Assembly: GCA_964390465.1 (NCBI GenBank)
Contig: CAYMIJ010000002.1
Location: 124,001-188,000 of the forward strand
Direction: 5' to 3'
Length of the DNA: 64,000 nt
DNA from: JADZAI01 sp964390465
GTDB lineage: Bacteria > Pseudomonadota > Alphaproteobacteria > Micropepsales > Micropepsaceae
Position 1 is the stretch's first letter, and each line of letters begins with the position of its first letter. Positions 1 through 9,359 of the stretch are shown here, piece after piece. The notes beneath the pieces were generated by a model, which was not told the DNA's origin, ran no database searches, and saw nothing but the letters and a program-made list of their open reading frames with translations. The position numbers and the translations under genes were made by a program.

Positions 1-63
1 TTCGTGGTGCCGAAGATTTTTGATTATCTGTTTGTAGCAACCATCATCTTCTTCTTTTTCTGA
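1..63 (+). CDS. C-terminal end of a membrane protein (5' end outside window)
   Basis: Twenty codons open from the window edge to a TGA at 61-63. The readable tail is strongly hydrophobic and ends in a run of Ile and Phe, as expected for a last transmembrane helix with almost no cytoplasmic tail. The gene converges on the minus-strand membrane gene that ends at 67. Too little is present to name a family. Confidence 0.5.
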   Translation, partial: FVVPKIFDYLFVATIIFFFF

Positions 64-66
64 ACA

Positions 67-486
67 TCACCCCACCATGGGCGGGGCGACACCCAGATCG
101 CGCTTGGACGCCACAATGGTAATCGAGAAGCCAGCTATGACGTCGATAATCGCCATGCATATGACGAGAAACATGGTCGATGTGCCAAAGCCTGTCATCA
201 TCAGGAATTGAACGAGGGCAATCACTGCCACCAGCATACTGAGCGCATGGTTGGCGATCGAGTTGGCGGTGGTGATGGTCGATTTGAGAATTTCCACAAA
301 CAACAGCACCAGCGATACAATGATGAGCAGGTCAGCGATCGTGAACTTCCACATATCGCCAGAGAAAAGTGAAATCTCGATGCCGCGGTTCAGAAAAGCG
401 GCCATGGCAGGGCCACCGACAACCAGAACCAGAACATTATAGACGATCAGACTGATCGCCAGCAGCGGAAACACCTGAATGAGCAT
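67..486 (-). CDS. Small four-helix inner-membrane protein, unknown function
   Basis: A 139-residue protein starting at the ATG at 486, chosen because GGAGGG lies just upstream on the minus strand; the open frame extends further 5' but that part looks non-coding. About four hydrophobic segments are visible (near residues 5-25, 45-65, 75-100 and 105-125), with a short charged loop (residues about 64-78) and a basic C-terminus. No catalytic motif is visible. I do not recognise the family; similar small membrane proteins of unknown function occur in alphaproteobacteria. Confidence 0.75.
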   Translation of the reverse strand: MLIQVFPLLAISLIVYNVLVLVVGGPAMAAFLNRGIEISLFSGDMWKFTIADLLIIVSLVLLFVEILKSTITTANSIANHALSMLVAVIALVQFLMMTGFGTSTMFLVICMAIIDVIAGFSITIVASKRDLGVAPPMVG

Positions 487-628
487 CGCACCCTCCGGAG
501 GCGGCGCAGACGGGCGCCGTATGGGATCATTATACCAGCCGCAGGCGTGACGCGAAGACCCCGACTGTCCCATTCATCACAAAGATGACCGTTTGTGTGC
601 CTGCCCGTCGCGATGCTAAACGCACGGA

Positions 629-1330
629 ATGAGCGCTTTTGCCTCTCAACCAAGAAAAAACAGGATCCTGCGAGGCGCAATCATTGCGGCCTTGGCCGCC
701 GGATTTTTTCTGGTGCTGCTCTATCGCGACAGGATTGACCCACATGCGATCGCCCAATGGGCCTCCAATCAGAGCTGGTGGGCGACTGCGCTTGAGTTCA
801 TCGCTGTCCATATTCTGGCGGGGCTCATTTTCGTGCCGCGCCTTTTTATGGGCATCGCAGCTGGCGTGCTGTTCGGATCAGTTTGGGGCAGCGCGCTATC
901 GTTGGCCGGGGGTACACTGGGCGCATTTGCCGGCTTTGTGCTGGTACGGTTCGTCAATGGCGATTCCGTGCGCCTGCGCGAAACCCCGGCTATTGGCAAA
1001 TGGCTGGAGCAGGCTGAATCGCAGGGATGGCGACTCGTACTGGTCGTGCGCCTGATTCCCGTCCTGCCACACAGCCTTGTGAATTATGTCTTTGGGCTCT
1101 CGCGGATGTCGACCGCTGGTTATCTCGCCGGTTCCACGCTGGGCATGGTGCCGACGTCTGTTGTCTATGCCAATCTGGGTGCGAGTGGGCGCAGCATCGC
1201 CGACAGCGGTTCAAACCTTTCCGACTATGCATTGATGGCGGTCTGGGGCATCGGCCTGATCTTCGTGTCTTGGCTTTTGCCAAAACTGATCCAGAAACTC
1301 TGGCCGGGTCTTTCCAGGCGCAGCGATTAG
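629..1330 (+). CDS. TVP38/TMEM64 family membrane protein
   Basis: The 233-residue polytopic protein matches the TVP38/TMEM64 (SNARE-associated, DedA-related) family. It has an N-terminal helix after a basic start, a glycine-rich pair of helices (FGSVWGSALSLAGGTLGAF around residues 90-110), and the family stretch VVRLIPVLPHSLVNYVFG around 140-160, with the conserved Arg and Pro before the re-entrant region. Relatives of this superfamily act in lipid scrambling or membrane homeostasis, but this one's role is unknown. Its last four bases overlap the end of the convergent GT2 gene. Confidence 0.88.
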   Translation: MSAFASQPRKNRILRGAIIAALAAGFFLVLLYRDRIDPHAIAQWASNQSWWATALEFIAVHILAGLIFVPRLFMGIAAGVLFGSVWGSALSLAGGTLGAFAGFVLVRFVNGDSVRLRETPAIGKWLEQAESQGWRLVLVVRLIPVLPHSLVNYVFGLSRMSTAGYLAGSTLGMVPTSVVYANLGASGRSIADSGSNLSDYALMAVWGIGLIFVSWLLPKLIQKLWPGLSRRSD

Positions 1331-2067
1331 AGCTCGCGCACGCTGCCCGGCAGGCGGCGGCGCGCCATCAGCCACATCACACCCATGAGATCGCGGATCG
1401 ACACAAGTGCCCGGTCGATTACGCCGTATTTCGAAGCGCCGCGTGTCCGTGGCCGATGGCCGACATCCACCATGCGGATCGCATGCCCATCCCGCTTCAT
1501 CAGGGCGGGCAGGTAGCGGTGGATATGATCGAAATAGGGCAGATCCAGAAAGGCCTGTCGTTCAAACAGCTTCAGGCCACAACCCGTGTCGCGTGTATCG
1601 TCTTTGAGCAACCAGCCGCGCAAACCGTTGGCAAAACGCGATGCCCAGCGTTTTGCCATCGTGTCCTGCCGCTTCACGCGCTGGCCTCCAACCAGTTTGA
1701 GGCGCGGATCATTGGCAGCCCGATAGGCACCCAGCAGCTTGGGAATGTCGGCGGGGTCGTTCTGCCCGTCGCCATCGAGTGTCACCACCAATGGCGCGCG
1801 TGCGGCGTTGACGCCTGAACGCACACCGGCGCTTTGACCAGCATTCTTTTCATGCCGAAGAACACGCAGTTCTGGCACCTCGGCGCGTGCCTGAGCGAGG
1901 GCGTTGACCGTTTCCGGGCCGCTGCCGTCATCGACGTAGATGATCTCGAAGGATGTCTGACCACGCAAGGCAGAAAGAATCTCATCAATCAGAGGGCGGA
2001 TATTCTCTGCTTCGTCCTTGACAGGTACGACGACGCTGAGTTCGGGGTCTAGGTTTTGGCTTGGCAT
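1327..2067 (-). CDS. Family 2 glycosyltransferase (DPM1/ArnC-like polyprenyl-phosphate sugar transferase)
   Basis: A 246-residue GT-A enzyme starting with VVVPVKDEAENIRPLI, the nucleotide-binding strand of the family, with DDGS near residue 46 and the metal-binding DGDGQND near residue 98. The length and the QND motif fit dolichyl/undecaprenyl-phosphate mannose- or glucose-type transferases that lack C-terminal membrane helices. It is divergent from two GT39 membrane transferases at 2164-5306, whose family uses polyprenyl-phosphate sugars as donors, so it plausibly makes their donor lipid. The exact sugar cannot be read from sequence. Confidence 0.88.
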   Translation of the reverse strand: MPSQNLDPELSVVVPVKDEAENIRPLIDEILSALRGQTSFEIIYVDDGSGPETVNALAQARAEVPELRVLRHEKNAGQSAGVRSGVNAARAPLVVTLDGDGQNDPADIPKLLGAYRAANDPRLKLVGGQRVKRQDTMAKRWASRFANGLRGWLLKDDTRDTGCGLKLFERQAFLDLPYFDHIHRYLPALMKRDGHAIRMVDVGHRPRTRGASKYGVIDRALVSIRDLMGVMWLMARRRLPGSVREL

Positions 2068-2163
2068 GCGGCCTATACTATAACGCGGACCGGATCAGCC
2101 GCCGCGCCTTATAGGCGGTTGCCTCCATCTCACGCAAACCTTCAGGTCACGGTCAGTTTCAAG

Positions 2164-3810
2164 ATGCCAGCCCGTCTCCGCGTTGTGGTCCTGTTGTTGC
2201 TCTATGGGTTGATTTGCCTGCTTCCGGGCTTCCTCACATTGCCACCGCTCGACCGCGATGAATCCCGCTTTGCACAGGCCACCAAGCAGATGATGCAGAC
2301 GGGGGATCCAGTTGAGATCCGCTTTCAGGAGACCGCCCGGAATAAGAAACCGGTGGGCATCTACTGGATGCAGGCGGCTGCCGCTTCCGTGTTCGGGGGG
2401 GCGGACGCTCCGATCTGGGCCTACCGGATTCCATCGGTCATCGGCGCCCTTCTCGCCATCATCTTCACCTTTATGGCGGGCCGCCCGCTGATGGGTTCGA
2501 GGGCCGCTATGATCGGCGCAGTGCTCTTTGGAATCAGCGTTCTCATGGTGTCAGAGGGTCATATCGCCAAGACCGATGCCATGATGTGTGCAGCCATCAC
2601 CGCCATGCAGGCGGGCCTCGCCCGCGCGTTCATGCGTCAGAAGAACGAGCCGGGTATGCCGGGTCGTCTGAGTGATGCACTTTTGATCGGGTTTGGTCTT
2701 GGTGTCAGTGCCCTTATCAAAGGGCCGGTTGGCCTGATGGTCGGCGGTCTGACCGTGGCCGGTGTATGGCTGATGGGAAGTGGGTTCTCATGGGTGAAGC
2801 GCACGCGACCTCTCATCTGGCTACCGCTAGCTTTGCTGATCGTGCTGCCTTGGGCCATTGCCATCACCGTAGAAACTGGCTGGACCTTCTGGCGCGATGC
2901 CATCATGGGCGACATGCTGTCAAAAGTCGCTGGTGGACAGGAAAAGCATGGCGCGTTTCCCGGATACTACCTGCTCCTCGTGATGCTGACACTTTTTCCG
3001 GGTTCGATCCTGCTGTTTCCATCCGCTCGCCGTATCGTCGAGCTGCGCCGCGAACCCATGGCGATGTTCCTGATCGCATGGGTGGTGCCATCGTGGCTTG
3101 TGTTCGAGCTGCTACCCACCAAACTGCCCCACTATGTTCTGCCGATGTATCCGGCTTTGGCATTGGCCATCGGATATTACGTGGCAGAACGCATGTCGGG
3201 TTTCGGTGAGGCTGCCCCACGCTGGGCGCGGCTCGTCAACATCGTTTGGTGGGCGCTCATGGTGTTGGCGGTGGCCGGTATCATGCTTGCGGCGCCGTAT
3301 CTGTATGGTGATGGCATTGGATTCATGGATGTCATTCTGGCTTGCGCCGTGTTGGCGGCAGCGGGCATCTTTGCCACGATCACCTTCTCCCAGACATGGC
3401 GTCTTTTCGTGCCGGCGGCAGCGGTGCTGGCTGCCATCACCTATGCGGGTCTTTTTGAGGTAACCTTTGCTCGCGTCCCTGCGCTACATGTCAGCCCGCG
3501 TCTGGCAGAGGCGGCGAAGGCAGATGGCTGGTCGCCCGGGCAGGAGATTGCCGCCACCGGTTATCATGAGCCGAGCCTCGTCTTTCTGACAGCCACAGAC
3601 ATCCAGCTTCTCCCGGATGGTGCAGCCGCAGCGCAGTTCCTGAGTGACCATTCGGACGGACTGGCACTGGTTGAGGAAAATGACCGCGCCTCGTTTGAAG
3701 CTGCTACCGATGCCCTCGACCTCGGCGTTGAGGCGCAAGGAACAGTTGCAGGTTTCAACTATTCGCGGGGCAGGAAGGTGGCTCTCACATTATTCCGCGT
3801 GATCAAGTGA
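2164..3810 (+). CDS. ArnT/PMT-like GT39 membrane glycosyltransferase
   Basis: A 548-residue protein with about 12 hydrophobic segments. The first periplasmic loop has the GT39 signature LPPLDRDESRFAQATKQM, in which the acidic residues are catalytic or metal-linked in ArnT and PMT enzymes, followed by KKPVGIYWMQ. The family moves a sugar from a polyprenyl-phosphate donor to lipid A, protein or another periplasmic acceptor. The ATG at 2164 is preferred because the preceding in-frame residues look non-coding. It overlaps the next GT39 gene by one base (TGATG), so the two are probably co-translated. Confidence 0.88.
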   Translation: MPARLRVVVLLLLYGLICLLPGFLTLPPLDRDESRFAQATKQMMQTGDPVEIRFQETARNKKPVGIYWMQAAAASVFGGADAPIWAYRIPSVIGALLAIIFTFMAGRPLMGSRAAMIGAVLFGISVLMVSEGHIAKTDAMMCAAITAMQAGLARAFMRQKNEPGMPGRLSDALLIGFGLGVSALIKGPVGLMVGGLTVAGVWLMGSGFSWVKRTRPLIWLPLALLIVLPWAIAITVETGWTFWRDAIMGDMLSKVAGGQEKHGAFPGYYLLLVMLTLFPGSILLFPSARRIVELRREPMAMFLIAWVVPSWLVFELLPTKLPHYVLPMYPALALAIGYYVAERMSGFGEAAPRWARLVNIVWWALMVLAVAGIMLAAPYLYGDGIGFMDVILACAVLAAAGIFATITFSQTWRLFVPAAAVLAAITYAGLFEVTFARVPALHVSPRLAEAAKADGWSPGQEIAATGYHEPSLVFLTATDIQLLPDGAAAAQFLSDHSDGLALVEENDRASFEAATDALDLGVEAQGTVAGFNYSRGRKVALTLFRVIK

Positions 3811-5306
3811 TGGATTCTTCCCGTCAACATCCGGCGGCTGAAGAACGACGGCTCTGGCTTTGGGCTGTGGCGCTCATCGCGGCGCTGACCCTTCTGCGCC
3901 TCATTGTGGTGTTCATGACCGACCTCAATCTGGGACCGGACGAGGCGCAATACTGGGCGTGGTCAAAGGAGCCTGCCTTTGGCTATTACTCCAAGCCGCC
4001 GATGATCGCCTGGATCATCTCGGGCATGACCAGCCTGTGTGGGGATGGCGAGGGTTGTGTGCGGGCCGCCTCGCCCCTCCTTTATTTCATATCCTCCATA
4101 CTGATCTTCGCGGCTGGTCGCATCCTATATGGCGCGCGGGTTGCCTTCTGGGCTGCACTGACCTTTGCAACCCTGCCGGGGGTTTCGTTTTCGAGCGCGC
4201 TGATGACGACGGACGTGCCACTCCTGGCCTTCTGGTGTGGTGCGCTGGTGGTGCTCGCCCTGATGCTGCGAAGGCCCCCCCACGCAGCGCGCTGGCTCAG
4301 TCTGATACTGGGCTGTCTCATTGGTCTGGCCATGCTTTCAAAATATGCTGGGGCCTATTTCCTCCTGGGGTTGGCACTGGCGGCCTGCTTTGACACCCGC
4401 GTGCGCGCCCATGTCATCGGATGGAACGGCGCCCTCATCATGGCGGCCGTGCTTGCGATGATGACGCCCAACATCGTCTGGAACCTGCATCATGGCTTCG
4501 CTACGGTTTCGCACACGGCCTATAATGCCGGCCTGGGGGGTAAGCTGTTCAACCCGTCGCGGTTGGCTGAGTTTGCAGGGGCGCAGTTTGGCGTGTTCGG
4601 GCCGGTGCTGCTTGGCGTCATTATAGCTGGATGCGTCAGGCGTCTTAGCCGCAATCGCTGGCCGCACGCGACGAACGATGACCTTGTGCTGATCCTGATC
4701 AGCTTGCCGGTGCTGATTGTGGGCCTCACCATCGCTTTCATTTCAAAAGCCAATGCGAATTGGTCAGCGCCAGCCTATTCAGGCCTGAGTCTGGTGGCTG
4801 TCGCTTGGTTGATGCGATTGAACACATCGCGTTGGTTGAAGGCATCATTGGCTTTTTCTCTTGCGGTTGGGGCAGGGCTTTATGTTGCCGCGCTCTCGCC
4901 GCGCTTTGTTGACCTCATCGGCCAGACCAATGCGTTCAAACTGTTGCGCGGATGGAACACTCAGGGGCCATCTATCGTGCGCGCTGCACGTGAGAATGGC
5001 ATTGATACCCTGCTGGCCGAGGACCGGGAGGACATGGCTTCGCTGCTCTATTACACGCGCGATGGTGGGCTGCGCATCGTGATGTGGGCGCCCGAGCCTG
5101 AGCACCCACAGGATCATTTTCAGATGACGCGCGCCTATGCGGGAAATCCTGATTGCGTGTTGTTTATTACGCGTCGCGATAACGCCCATGACATAACAGA
5201 CAGATTTTCCTATTCTGATGAACGCGAAATCCTCACAACGATCATTGGTAGAGACCGCGAGCGGCGTTTTCATTTGATTGAATTGTCGGGTTTTCAGAAG
5301 CAGTGA
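3810..5306 (+). CDS. Second GT39-type membrane glycosyltransferase
   Basis: The 498-residue polytopic protein has the family signature NLGPDEAQYWAWSKEPAFGY in the first loop and YYSKPPMIAWI after it, typical of the PMT_2 branch of GT39. Its start overlaps the stop of the upstream GT39 gene by one base; a GTG one codon upstream is an alternative start. The two proteins are related only at family level, which suggests different acceptors. A weak hairpin overlaps the stop codon (TGACCC and GGGTCA arms near 5304-5326), but it has no T-run. Confidence 0.87.
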   Translation: MDSSRQHPAAEERRLWLWAVALIAALTLLRLIVVFMTDLNLGPDEAQYWAWSKEPAFGYYSKPPMIAWIISGMTSLCGDGEGCVRAASPLLYFISSILIFAAGRILYGARVAFWAALTFATLPGVSFSSALMTTDVPLLAFWCGALVVLALMLRRPPHAARWLSLILGCLIGLAMLSKYAGAYFLLGLALAACFDTRVRAHVIGWNGALIMAAVLAMMTPNIVWNLHHGFATVSHTAYNAGLGGKLFNPSRLAEFAGAQFGVFGPVLLGVIIAGCVRRLSRNRWPHATNDDLVLILISLPVLIVGLTIAFISKANANWSAPAYSGLSLVAVAWLMRLNTSRWLKASLAFSLAVGAGLYVAALSPRFVDLIGQTNAFKLLRGWNTQGPSIVRAARENGIDTLLAEDREDMASLLYYTRDGGLRIVMWAPEPEHPQDHFQMTRAYAGNPDCVLFITRRDNAHDITDRFSYSDEREILTTIIGRDRERRFHLIELSGFQKQ

Positions 5307-5388
5307 CCCCATGCAGGCGTGGGTCATGCAGGCTGTGTTTTGTCTGCCAAGACTGCCCGACCTGGAACAGTTTTCATGAGGCATTTTG

Positions 5389-5416
5389 TTGACGCATGAA
5401 AAACTTCGCGTAGTGT
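5389..5416 (+). promoter_or_regulatory. Possible sigma-70-type promoter for the kamA cassette
   Basis: TTGACG at 5389-5394 is followed by a 16-base spacer and TAGTGT at 5411-5416, about 85 bases before the kamA start. The -35 is good and the -10 poor. It sits in the only gap (5307-5500) before five tightly packed genes, so a promoter is expected somewhere here. Confidence 0.3.
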
Positions 5417-5500
5417 CGAATCACTCGCGGAATCGTGTGAGGGAAATCGACGTCCAATGACGTCACACACGAAAGCCGATGGAACCATCGCCGGTCACGC

Positions 5501-6859
5501 ATGACTGCCCATACGATCTTTGACGCCGCCCGGCGCAGACAGGATCGCCCCTCCCTCACCACCGACACAGCCCTTGATGGCAGCCTGCGCAAGGCTCGCC
5601 GGACTTCGGCTGCCTTGCTCGGTCCGATGCCGTCCGCGATCACGGCCCCCGCACCTGCTGGCATGAAGCGGGCCGCCCGCTTTCCGGTCAGTGCCGAAAC
5701 ACGCGCCTTCATGCGTCGCTTCTATCCAGATGCGACGCTGGATGAGTGGAGCGATTGGCGTTGGCAGTCGCGCAGCCGTATCCGGTCTCTGGCCGATCTT
5801 GAGCGGATATTCGTTCTTTCCGAAGATGAACGTGAGGCCGCCGCCAAGCACAAAGGCTCGCTGCCGGTTGGCATCACGCCCTATTATGCCTCGCGCATGG
5901 GTCTGGAAGACCCCAACGAGCCACTGCGCCGCACCCACATCATGGTGGGGGACGAGTTTCTGCGCTCGGCCGGCGAGGAAGACGACCCCCTCAGTGAAGA
6001 TCACGACATGGCGGTGCCGGGCCTTGTACACCGCTACCCGGACCGGGTTCTGTTTCTGACGACAGGCTTCTGTGCCACCTATTGCCGTTATTGCACCCGC
6101 TCGCGCATGGTCGGCAATGCGGGCGGCGAGTATCACTTCTCCACGAGTGAGTGGGAAAAGGCCCTGCAATATATCGAGGCGCACAGCGAAATCCGCGACG
6201 TGCTACTGTCGGGTGGTGATCCGCTGTCGATCGGCGACGACAAGCTGGATTATCTGCTGGGCCGCCTGCGCCAGATCAAGCACGTGGAGTTCGTGCGTAT
6301 CGGCACCAAGATTCCGGTCGTTTTGCCGCAGCGTGTCACCCGCGATCTCATCCGCGTTCTGAAAAAGCACCATCCCCTTTGGATGAGTCTGCATTTCACC
6401 CATCCTGCGGAATTTTCGCCGGAAGTAACCGAGGCGACCGCCCGGTTGGCCGATGCCGGCATACCGCTTGGCTCGCAGACTGTGCTGCTGAAAGGCATCA
6501 ACGACGATCTGTCGGTCATGAAGCCGTTGATGCATGGCCTGCTGCAGCGCCGGGTTCGGCCTTATTATCTTTATCAGTGTGACCCGATCACCGGATCGGC
6601 CCATTTCCGCACCAGTGTCGATAAGGGCATTGAAATCATTCGCGGCCTGCGCGGTCATACGACCGGCTATGCCGTGCCAACCTTTGTGATCGACGCCCCG
6701 GGCGGCGGCGGCAAGATCCCGGTCAACCCTGACTATATTCTGGGCCGAGATGGCGATGCGCTGGTTCTCACCAATTACGAGAACGGTCGCTATGCCTATG
6801 TCGATCCGGACGGTCATGTCGGGAGCGACAGGCAGGTTTTGCGCCCTGCAGCGGAGTGA
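5501..6859 (+). CDS. kamA: Lysine 2,3-aminomutase (radical SAM, PLP)
   Basis: A 452-residue radical SAM enzyme. The cluster motif is C191xxxC195xxC198 (FCATYCRYCTRS). The PLP lysine is K405 in PGGGGK. Two substrate-binding aspartates are present, D361 (QCDPITG) and D398 (DAPGGGGK). The spacings D361-D398 (37) and D398-K405 (7) equal those of D293, D330 and K337 in clostridial lysine 2,3-aminomutase; glutamate mutases replace both Asp. The predicted reaction is therefore L-lysine to beta-lysine. An N-terminal extension of about 60 residues is Ala/Arg-rich. It is longer than EpmB-type paralogues, and no EpmA partner is adjacent. It is the first gene of a five-gene cassette and overlaps the next by one base. 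Confidence 0.9.
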   Translation: MTAHTIFDAARRRQDRPSLTTDTALDGSLRKARRTSAALLGPMPSAITAPAPAGMKRAARFPVSAETRAFMRRFYPDATLDEWSDWRWQSRSRIRSLADLERIFVLSEDEREAAAKHKGSLPVGITPYYASRMGLEDPNEPLRRTHIMVGDEFLRSAGEEDDPLSEDHDMAVPGLVHRYPDRVLFLTTGFCATYCRYCTRSRMVGNAGGEYHFSTSEWEKALQYIEAHSEIRDVLLSGGDPLSIGDDKLDYLLGRLRQIKHVEFVRIGTKIPVVLPQRVTRDLIRVLKKHHPLWMSLHFTHPAEFSPEVTEATARLADAGIPLGSQTVLLKGINDDLSVMKPLMHGLLQRRVRPYYLYQCDPITGSAHFRTSVDKGIEIIRGLRGHTTGYAVPTFVIDAPGGGGKIPVNPDYILGRDGDALVLTNYENGRYAYVDPDGHVGSDRQVLRPAAE

Positions 6860-7869
6860 TGCTGCGCTGCGGCCTCACCTATGATCTGCGTCAGGACTAT
6901 CTGGCGATGGGCTTTGGCGAGGAGGCGACCGCCGAGTTCGACAGTCCGCGCACCATAGAAGGCCTTGAGACCGCGCTGACCGCACTTGGCTTTCAGGTTG
7001 AACGCATCGGCCATGTGAAGGCGCTGGCGACCCGTCTTGTGGCGGGCGAGCGGTGGGATTTCGTTTTCAACATTTGCGAGGGCGTCAGCGGCCTGGGGCG
7101 TGAGTCGCAGGTGCCGTGTCTTCTCGATGCCTATGGCATTCCGTATGTTTTCTCTGACCCGCTGACCACGGCGCTGAGCCTCGACAAGGCGATGGCCAAG
7201 AAGGTGCTGAAACACGATGGTGTGCCGACCGCCGATTTCGTGCTGCTCACCTCTGCTGCCGATGCCGCGAACGTGACATTGCCCTTTCCATTGTTTGCCA
7301 AGCCGGTCGCCGAGGGTTCGGGCAAAGGCGTCGGGCCTAAGTCGCTGGTGCAGACGCATGATGCGCTGGCCGCTGTAACCGCTGATCTGATCGACCAGTT
7401 CGGTCAGGATGTGCTGGTGGAAACCTATCTGCCGGGGCGCGAGTTCACGGTGGGGATTGTCGGTGAAGGCGCAACGGCGCGCGCCATCGGGGTCATGGAA
7501 GTTCTGGATGATGATGACGTGACCGTTGGCGGCTATGGCTATGACAACAAGCAGAACTGGGAAGGCAAGATCGCCTACGAACTGGTCGATGACGCCGAGG
7601 CCCGCGCTGCTGCTGAAGTGGCGTTGGCAGGGTGGCGGTCTTTGCGCTGCCGTGATGGCGGGCGCGTGGACATCAAGTCGGATGAAGCAGGCCGCCCGCA
7701 CTTCATCGAGGTGAACCCGCTGGCCGGTCTGCACCCCGACTATTCCGATCTCGTGTTCCTCGCCAACTTTGCTGGCCTGAAATATGAGGGCCTCATTGCC
7801 GCGATTATGGACGCGTTCCTCGCCCGTCAGCCTGAACTGGCGGGACGTCACGCGATGGCGCGGGGCTGA
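6859..7869 (+). CDS. D-Ala-D-Ala-ligase-like ATP-grasp enzyme 1
   Basis: A 336-residue ATP-grasp protein. The N-terminal domain contains WDFVFNICEG, the loop-lysine region reads LFAKPVAEGSGKGVG, and the C-terminal metal-binding strand reads RVDIKSDE...FIEVNPLAGLHP, keeping the Glu and Asn that bind Mg in Ddl enzymes. The fold forms an acyl-phosphate and couples it to an amine. It is not a normal Ddl, because it sits with kamA away from cell-wall genes and has a paralogue next door. ATG 6859 overlaps the kamA stop (TGATG); a GTG one codon upstream is possible. A likely substrate is beta-lysine or a derivative, by context only. Confidence 0.87.
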   Translation: MLRCGLTYDLRQDYLAMGFGEEATAEFDSPRTIEGLETALTALGFQVERIGHVKALATRLVAGERWDFVFNICEGVSGLGRESQVPCLLDAYGIPYVFSDPLTTALSLDKAMAKKVLKHDGVPTADFVLLTSAADAANVTLPFPLFAKPVAEGSGKGVGPKSLVQTHDALAAVTADLIDQFGQDVLVETYLPGREFTVGIVGEGATARAIGVMEVLDDDDVTVGGYGYDNKQNWEGKIAYELVDDAEARAAAEVALAGWRSLRCRDGGRVDIKSDEAGRPHFIEVNPLAGLHPDYSDLVFLANFAGLKYEGLIAAIMDAFLARQPELAGRHAMARG

Positions 7870-7872
7870 CCA

Positions 7873-8862
7873 ATGGTTAAGCGCTGTCTTCTCTATACCG
7901 CCGTCGTGCCGGGCGAAGAAGAAGACCCGGCCAATGCCACCGGCGCGATTGCGGCCTCGCTGGTGGCTGTGCTGAGTCAGCTTGGCTGGCAGGCGGAACA
8001 CCGCAAGTTCGATGGTGATCTGAAACTGCTGCTCGACGATCTGCGACAACAGCCGCCGGATTTCGTTTTCAACATGGTGGAGAGTTTTCTCGCCACCGAC
8101 CGGCTCGCTTTCATGGCGACGGCGATCTACGAAACGGCGCGTGTACCGTTTGCAGGTTCCGGCACGTTCGGCCTGATGGCGGGGACTGACAAGATCATCG
8201 CCAAGCGTCTGCTCCGCGATGCGGGCATCGCGACGCCCCATTATGCCGAAGGGCCCGATTGGGGCGGGCTTGATGAGGGCCGCCGCTATATTGTCAAGGC
8301 GATTGCCGAACATGCCTCGTTGGGGCTGGATGAGGGCGCAGTCGTGCAGGGGCGCAAGGCGGTTGAGGCGCGGGCCCTTTGGTATGACGCCCAGCACAAG
8401 GCCCGCGTTTTTGCTGAGGAATATATCGAAGGCCGCGAGTTCAACGTGGCGATGATCGAGACGGATGATGGGCCACGTGTGCTGCCGCTGGCTGAAATGG
8501 ACTTCACCGGGTTTCCGGATGGCAAGCCCCGGATCATCGACTATGCCGCCAAGTGGAAGGAAGACAGTTTCGAGTTCCGTCATACCAACCGCCGCTTTAT
8601 CGATGAAAATGCGGAGGCGGATTTGGCTCTGCGGTTGCAGGAAACCGCTCTGAAGGTCTGGCGACTGTTCGATCTTGGCGGCTGGGCGCGGGTGGATTTT
8701 CGTGTCGCGGCGGATGGAGCGCCGTTGGTCATCGACGTGAATGTGAACCCGGATATTTCCGATGATGCAGGGCTTGCGGCGGCTGCGACCCGAGCCGGCA
8801 TTTCGTATCCTGACCTTATTGCCGGGATCATCACGGCGGGCCAGAAGCGGGCGCGGGGATGA
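7873..8862 (+). CDS. D-Ala-D-Ala-ligase-like ATP-grasp enzyme 2
   Basis: A 329-residue paralogue of the preceding ligase. The N-terminal halves align (PPDFVFNMVES against WDFVFNICEG), and both have an acidic/basic DK-IIAKRLL helix before the central domain. The metal-binding strand differs: VIDVNVNPDIS replaces the EVN form, so Asp stands in for Glu. EEYIEGREFNVAMIE marks the hinge strand. It starts three bases after the previous stop and overlaps the GNAT gene by ATGA. Two consecutive ligations, or two different amine acceptors, would explain the pair; this is inference. Confidence 0.86.
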   Translation: MVKRCLLYTAVVPGEEEDPANATGAIAASLVAVLSQLGWQAEHRKFDGDLKLLLDDLRQQPPDFVFNMVESFLATDRLAFMATAIYETARVPFAGSGTFGLMAGTDKIIAKRLLRDAGIATPHYAEGPDWGGLDEGRRYIVKAIAEHASLGLDEGAVVQGRKAVEARALWYDAQHKARVFAEEYIEGREFNVAMIETDDGPRVLPLAEMDFTGFPDGKPRIIDYAAKWKEDSFEFRHTNRRFIDENAEADLALRLQETALKVWRLFDLGGWARVDFRVAADGAPLVIDVNVNPDISDDAGLAAAATRAGISYPDLIAGIITAGQKRARG

Positions 8863-9359
8863 GCTTCCATCTGCGTGACCGCCTCGCTGAGGATGATGCG
8901 GATAGTCTGGCCACCATTGCCAAAGCCTGCGGCAATTTTTCGGAAGATGAGATCGCCTTCGTGCCGGATATTCTGACCGAGCTGGAGTCGAAGGGAGAGG
9001 CTGGATCGGGCTATCGCCTGCTGGTCGCCGAGGACGCGGAAGGCCCGGCTGCCTTTGCCATTTATGGCCCAATCCCGGCGACCGACAACCGCCATGACCT
9101 CTACTGGATCGCCACTCACCCGCGCGCTCAGGGACAGGGCGCCGGGCGGATGCTGCTGAAAGAATGCGCCCGGCGGGCTGCGGCGGAGGGGGCCAGTCAT
9201 CTTTTCATCGAGACCGAGACGGGCGCGGCCTATGGCGCGGCGCATCATCTTTATGAATCGTGCGGATTTCCCTTGATCGCCACCGTGCCCGACTATTATC
9301 GCGACGGGCAGGCCAAGGCGATTTATGGCGCGCCACTGAAGCGGGGTTTGAATGTCTGA
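8859..9359 (+). CDS. GNAT-family N-acetyltransferase of the kamA cassette
   Basis: A 166-residue GNAT protein. The acetyl-CoA pyrophosphate loop is HPRAQGQGAGRML near residues 88-100, followed by the family helix and by YESCGFPLIATVPDYY near the C-terminus. It overlaps both neighbours (ATGA with the upstream ligase, eight bases with the downstream gene), implying translational coupling. In archaeal and bacterial osmolyte synthesis a different GNAT (AblB) acetylates beta-lysine. This one is shorter and is not clearly AblB, but acetylation of a beta-lysine product is a reasonable guess. Confidence 0.85.
   Translation: MSFHLRDRLAEDDADSLATIAKACGNFSEDEIAFVPDILTELESKGEAGSGYRLLVAEDAEGPAAFAIYGPIPATDNRHDLYWIATHPRAQGQGAGRMLLKECARRAAAEGASHLFIETETGAAYGAAHHLYESCGFPLIATVPDYYRDGQAKAIYGAPLKRGLNV

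Noticed and set aside
6814..9072. 752-codon minus-strand frame over the ATP-grasp genes
   Set aside because: It is antisense to three well-supported overlapping genes and has an unnatural Arg/His-rich composition.
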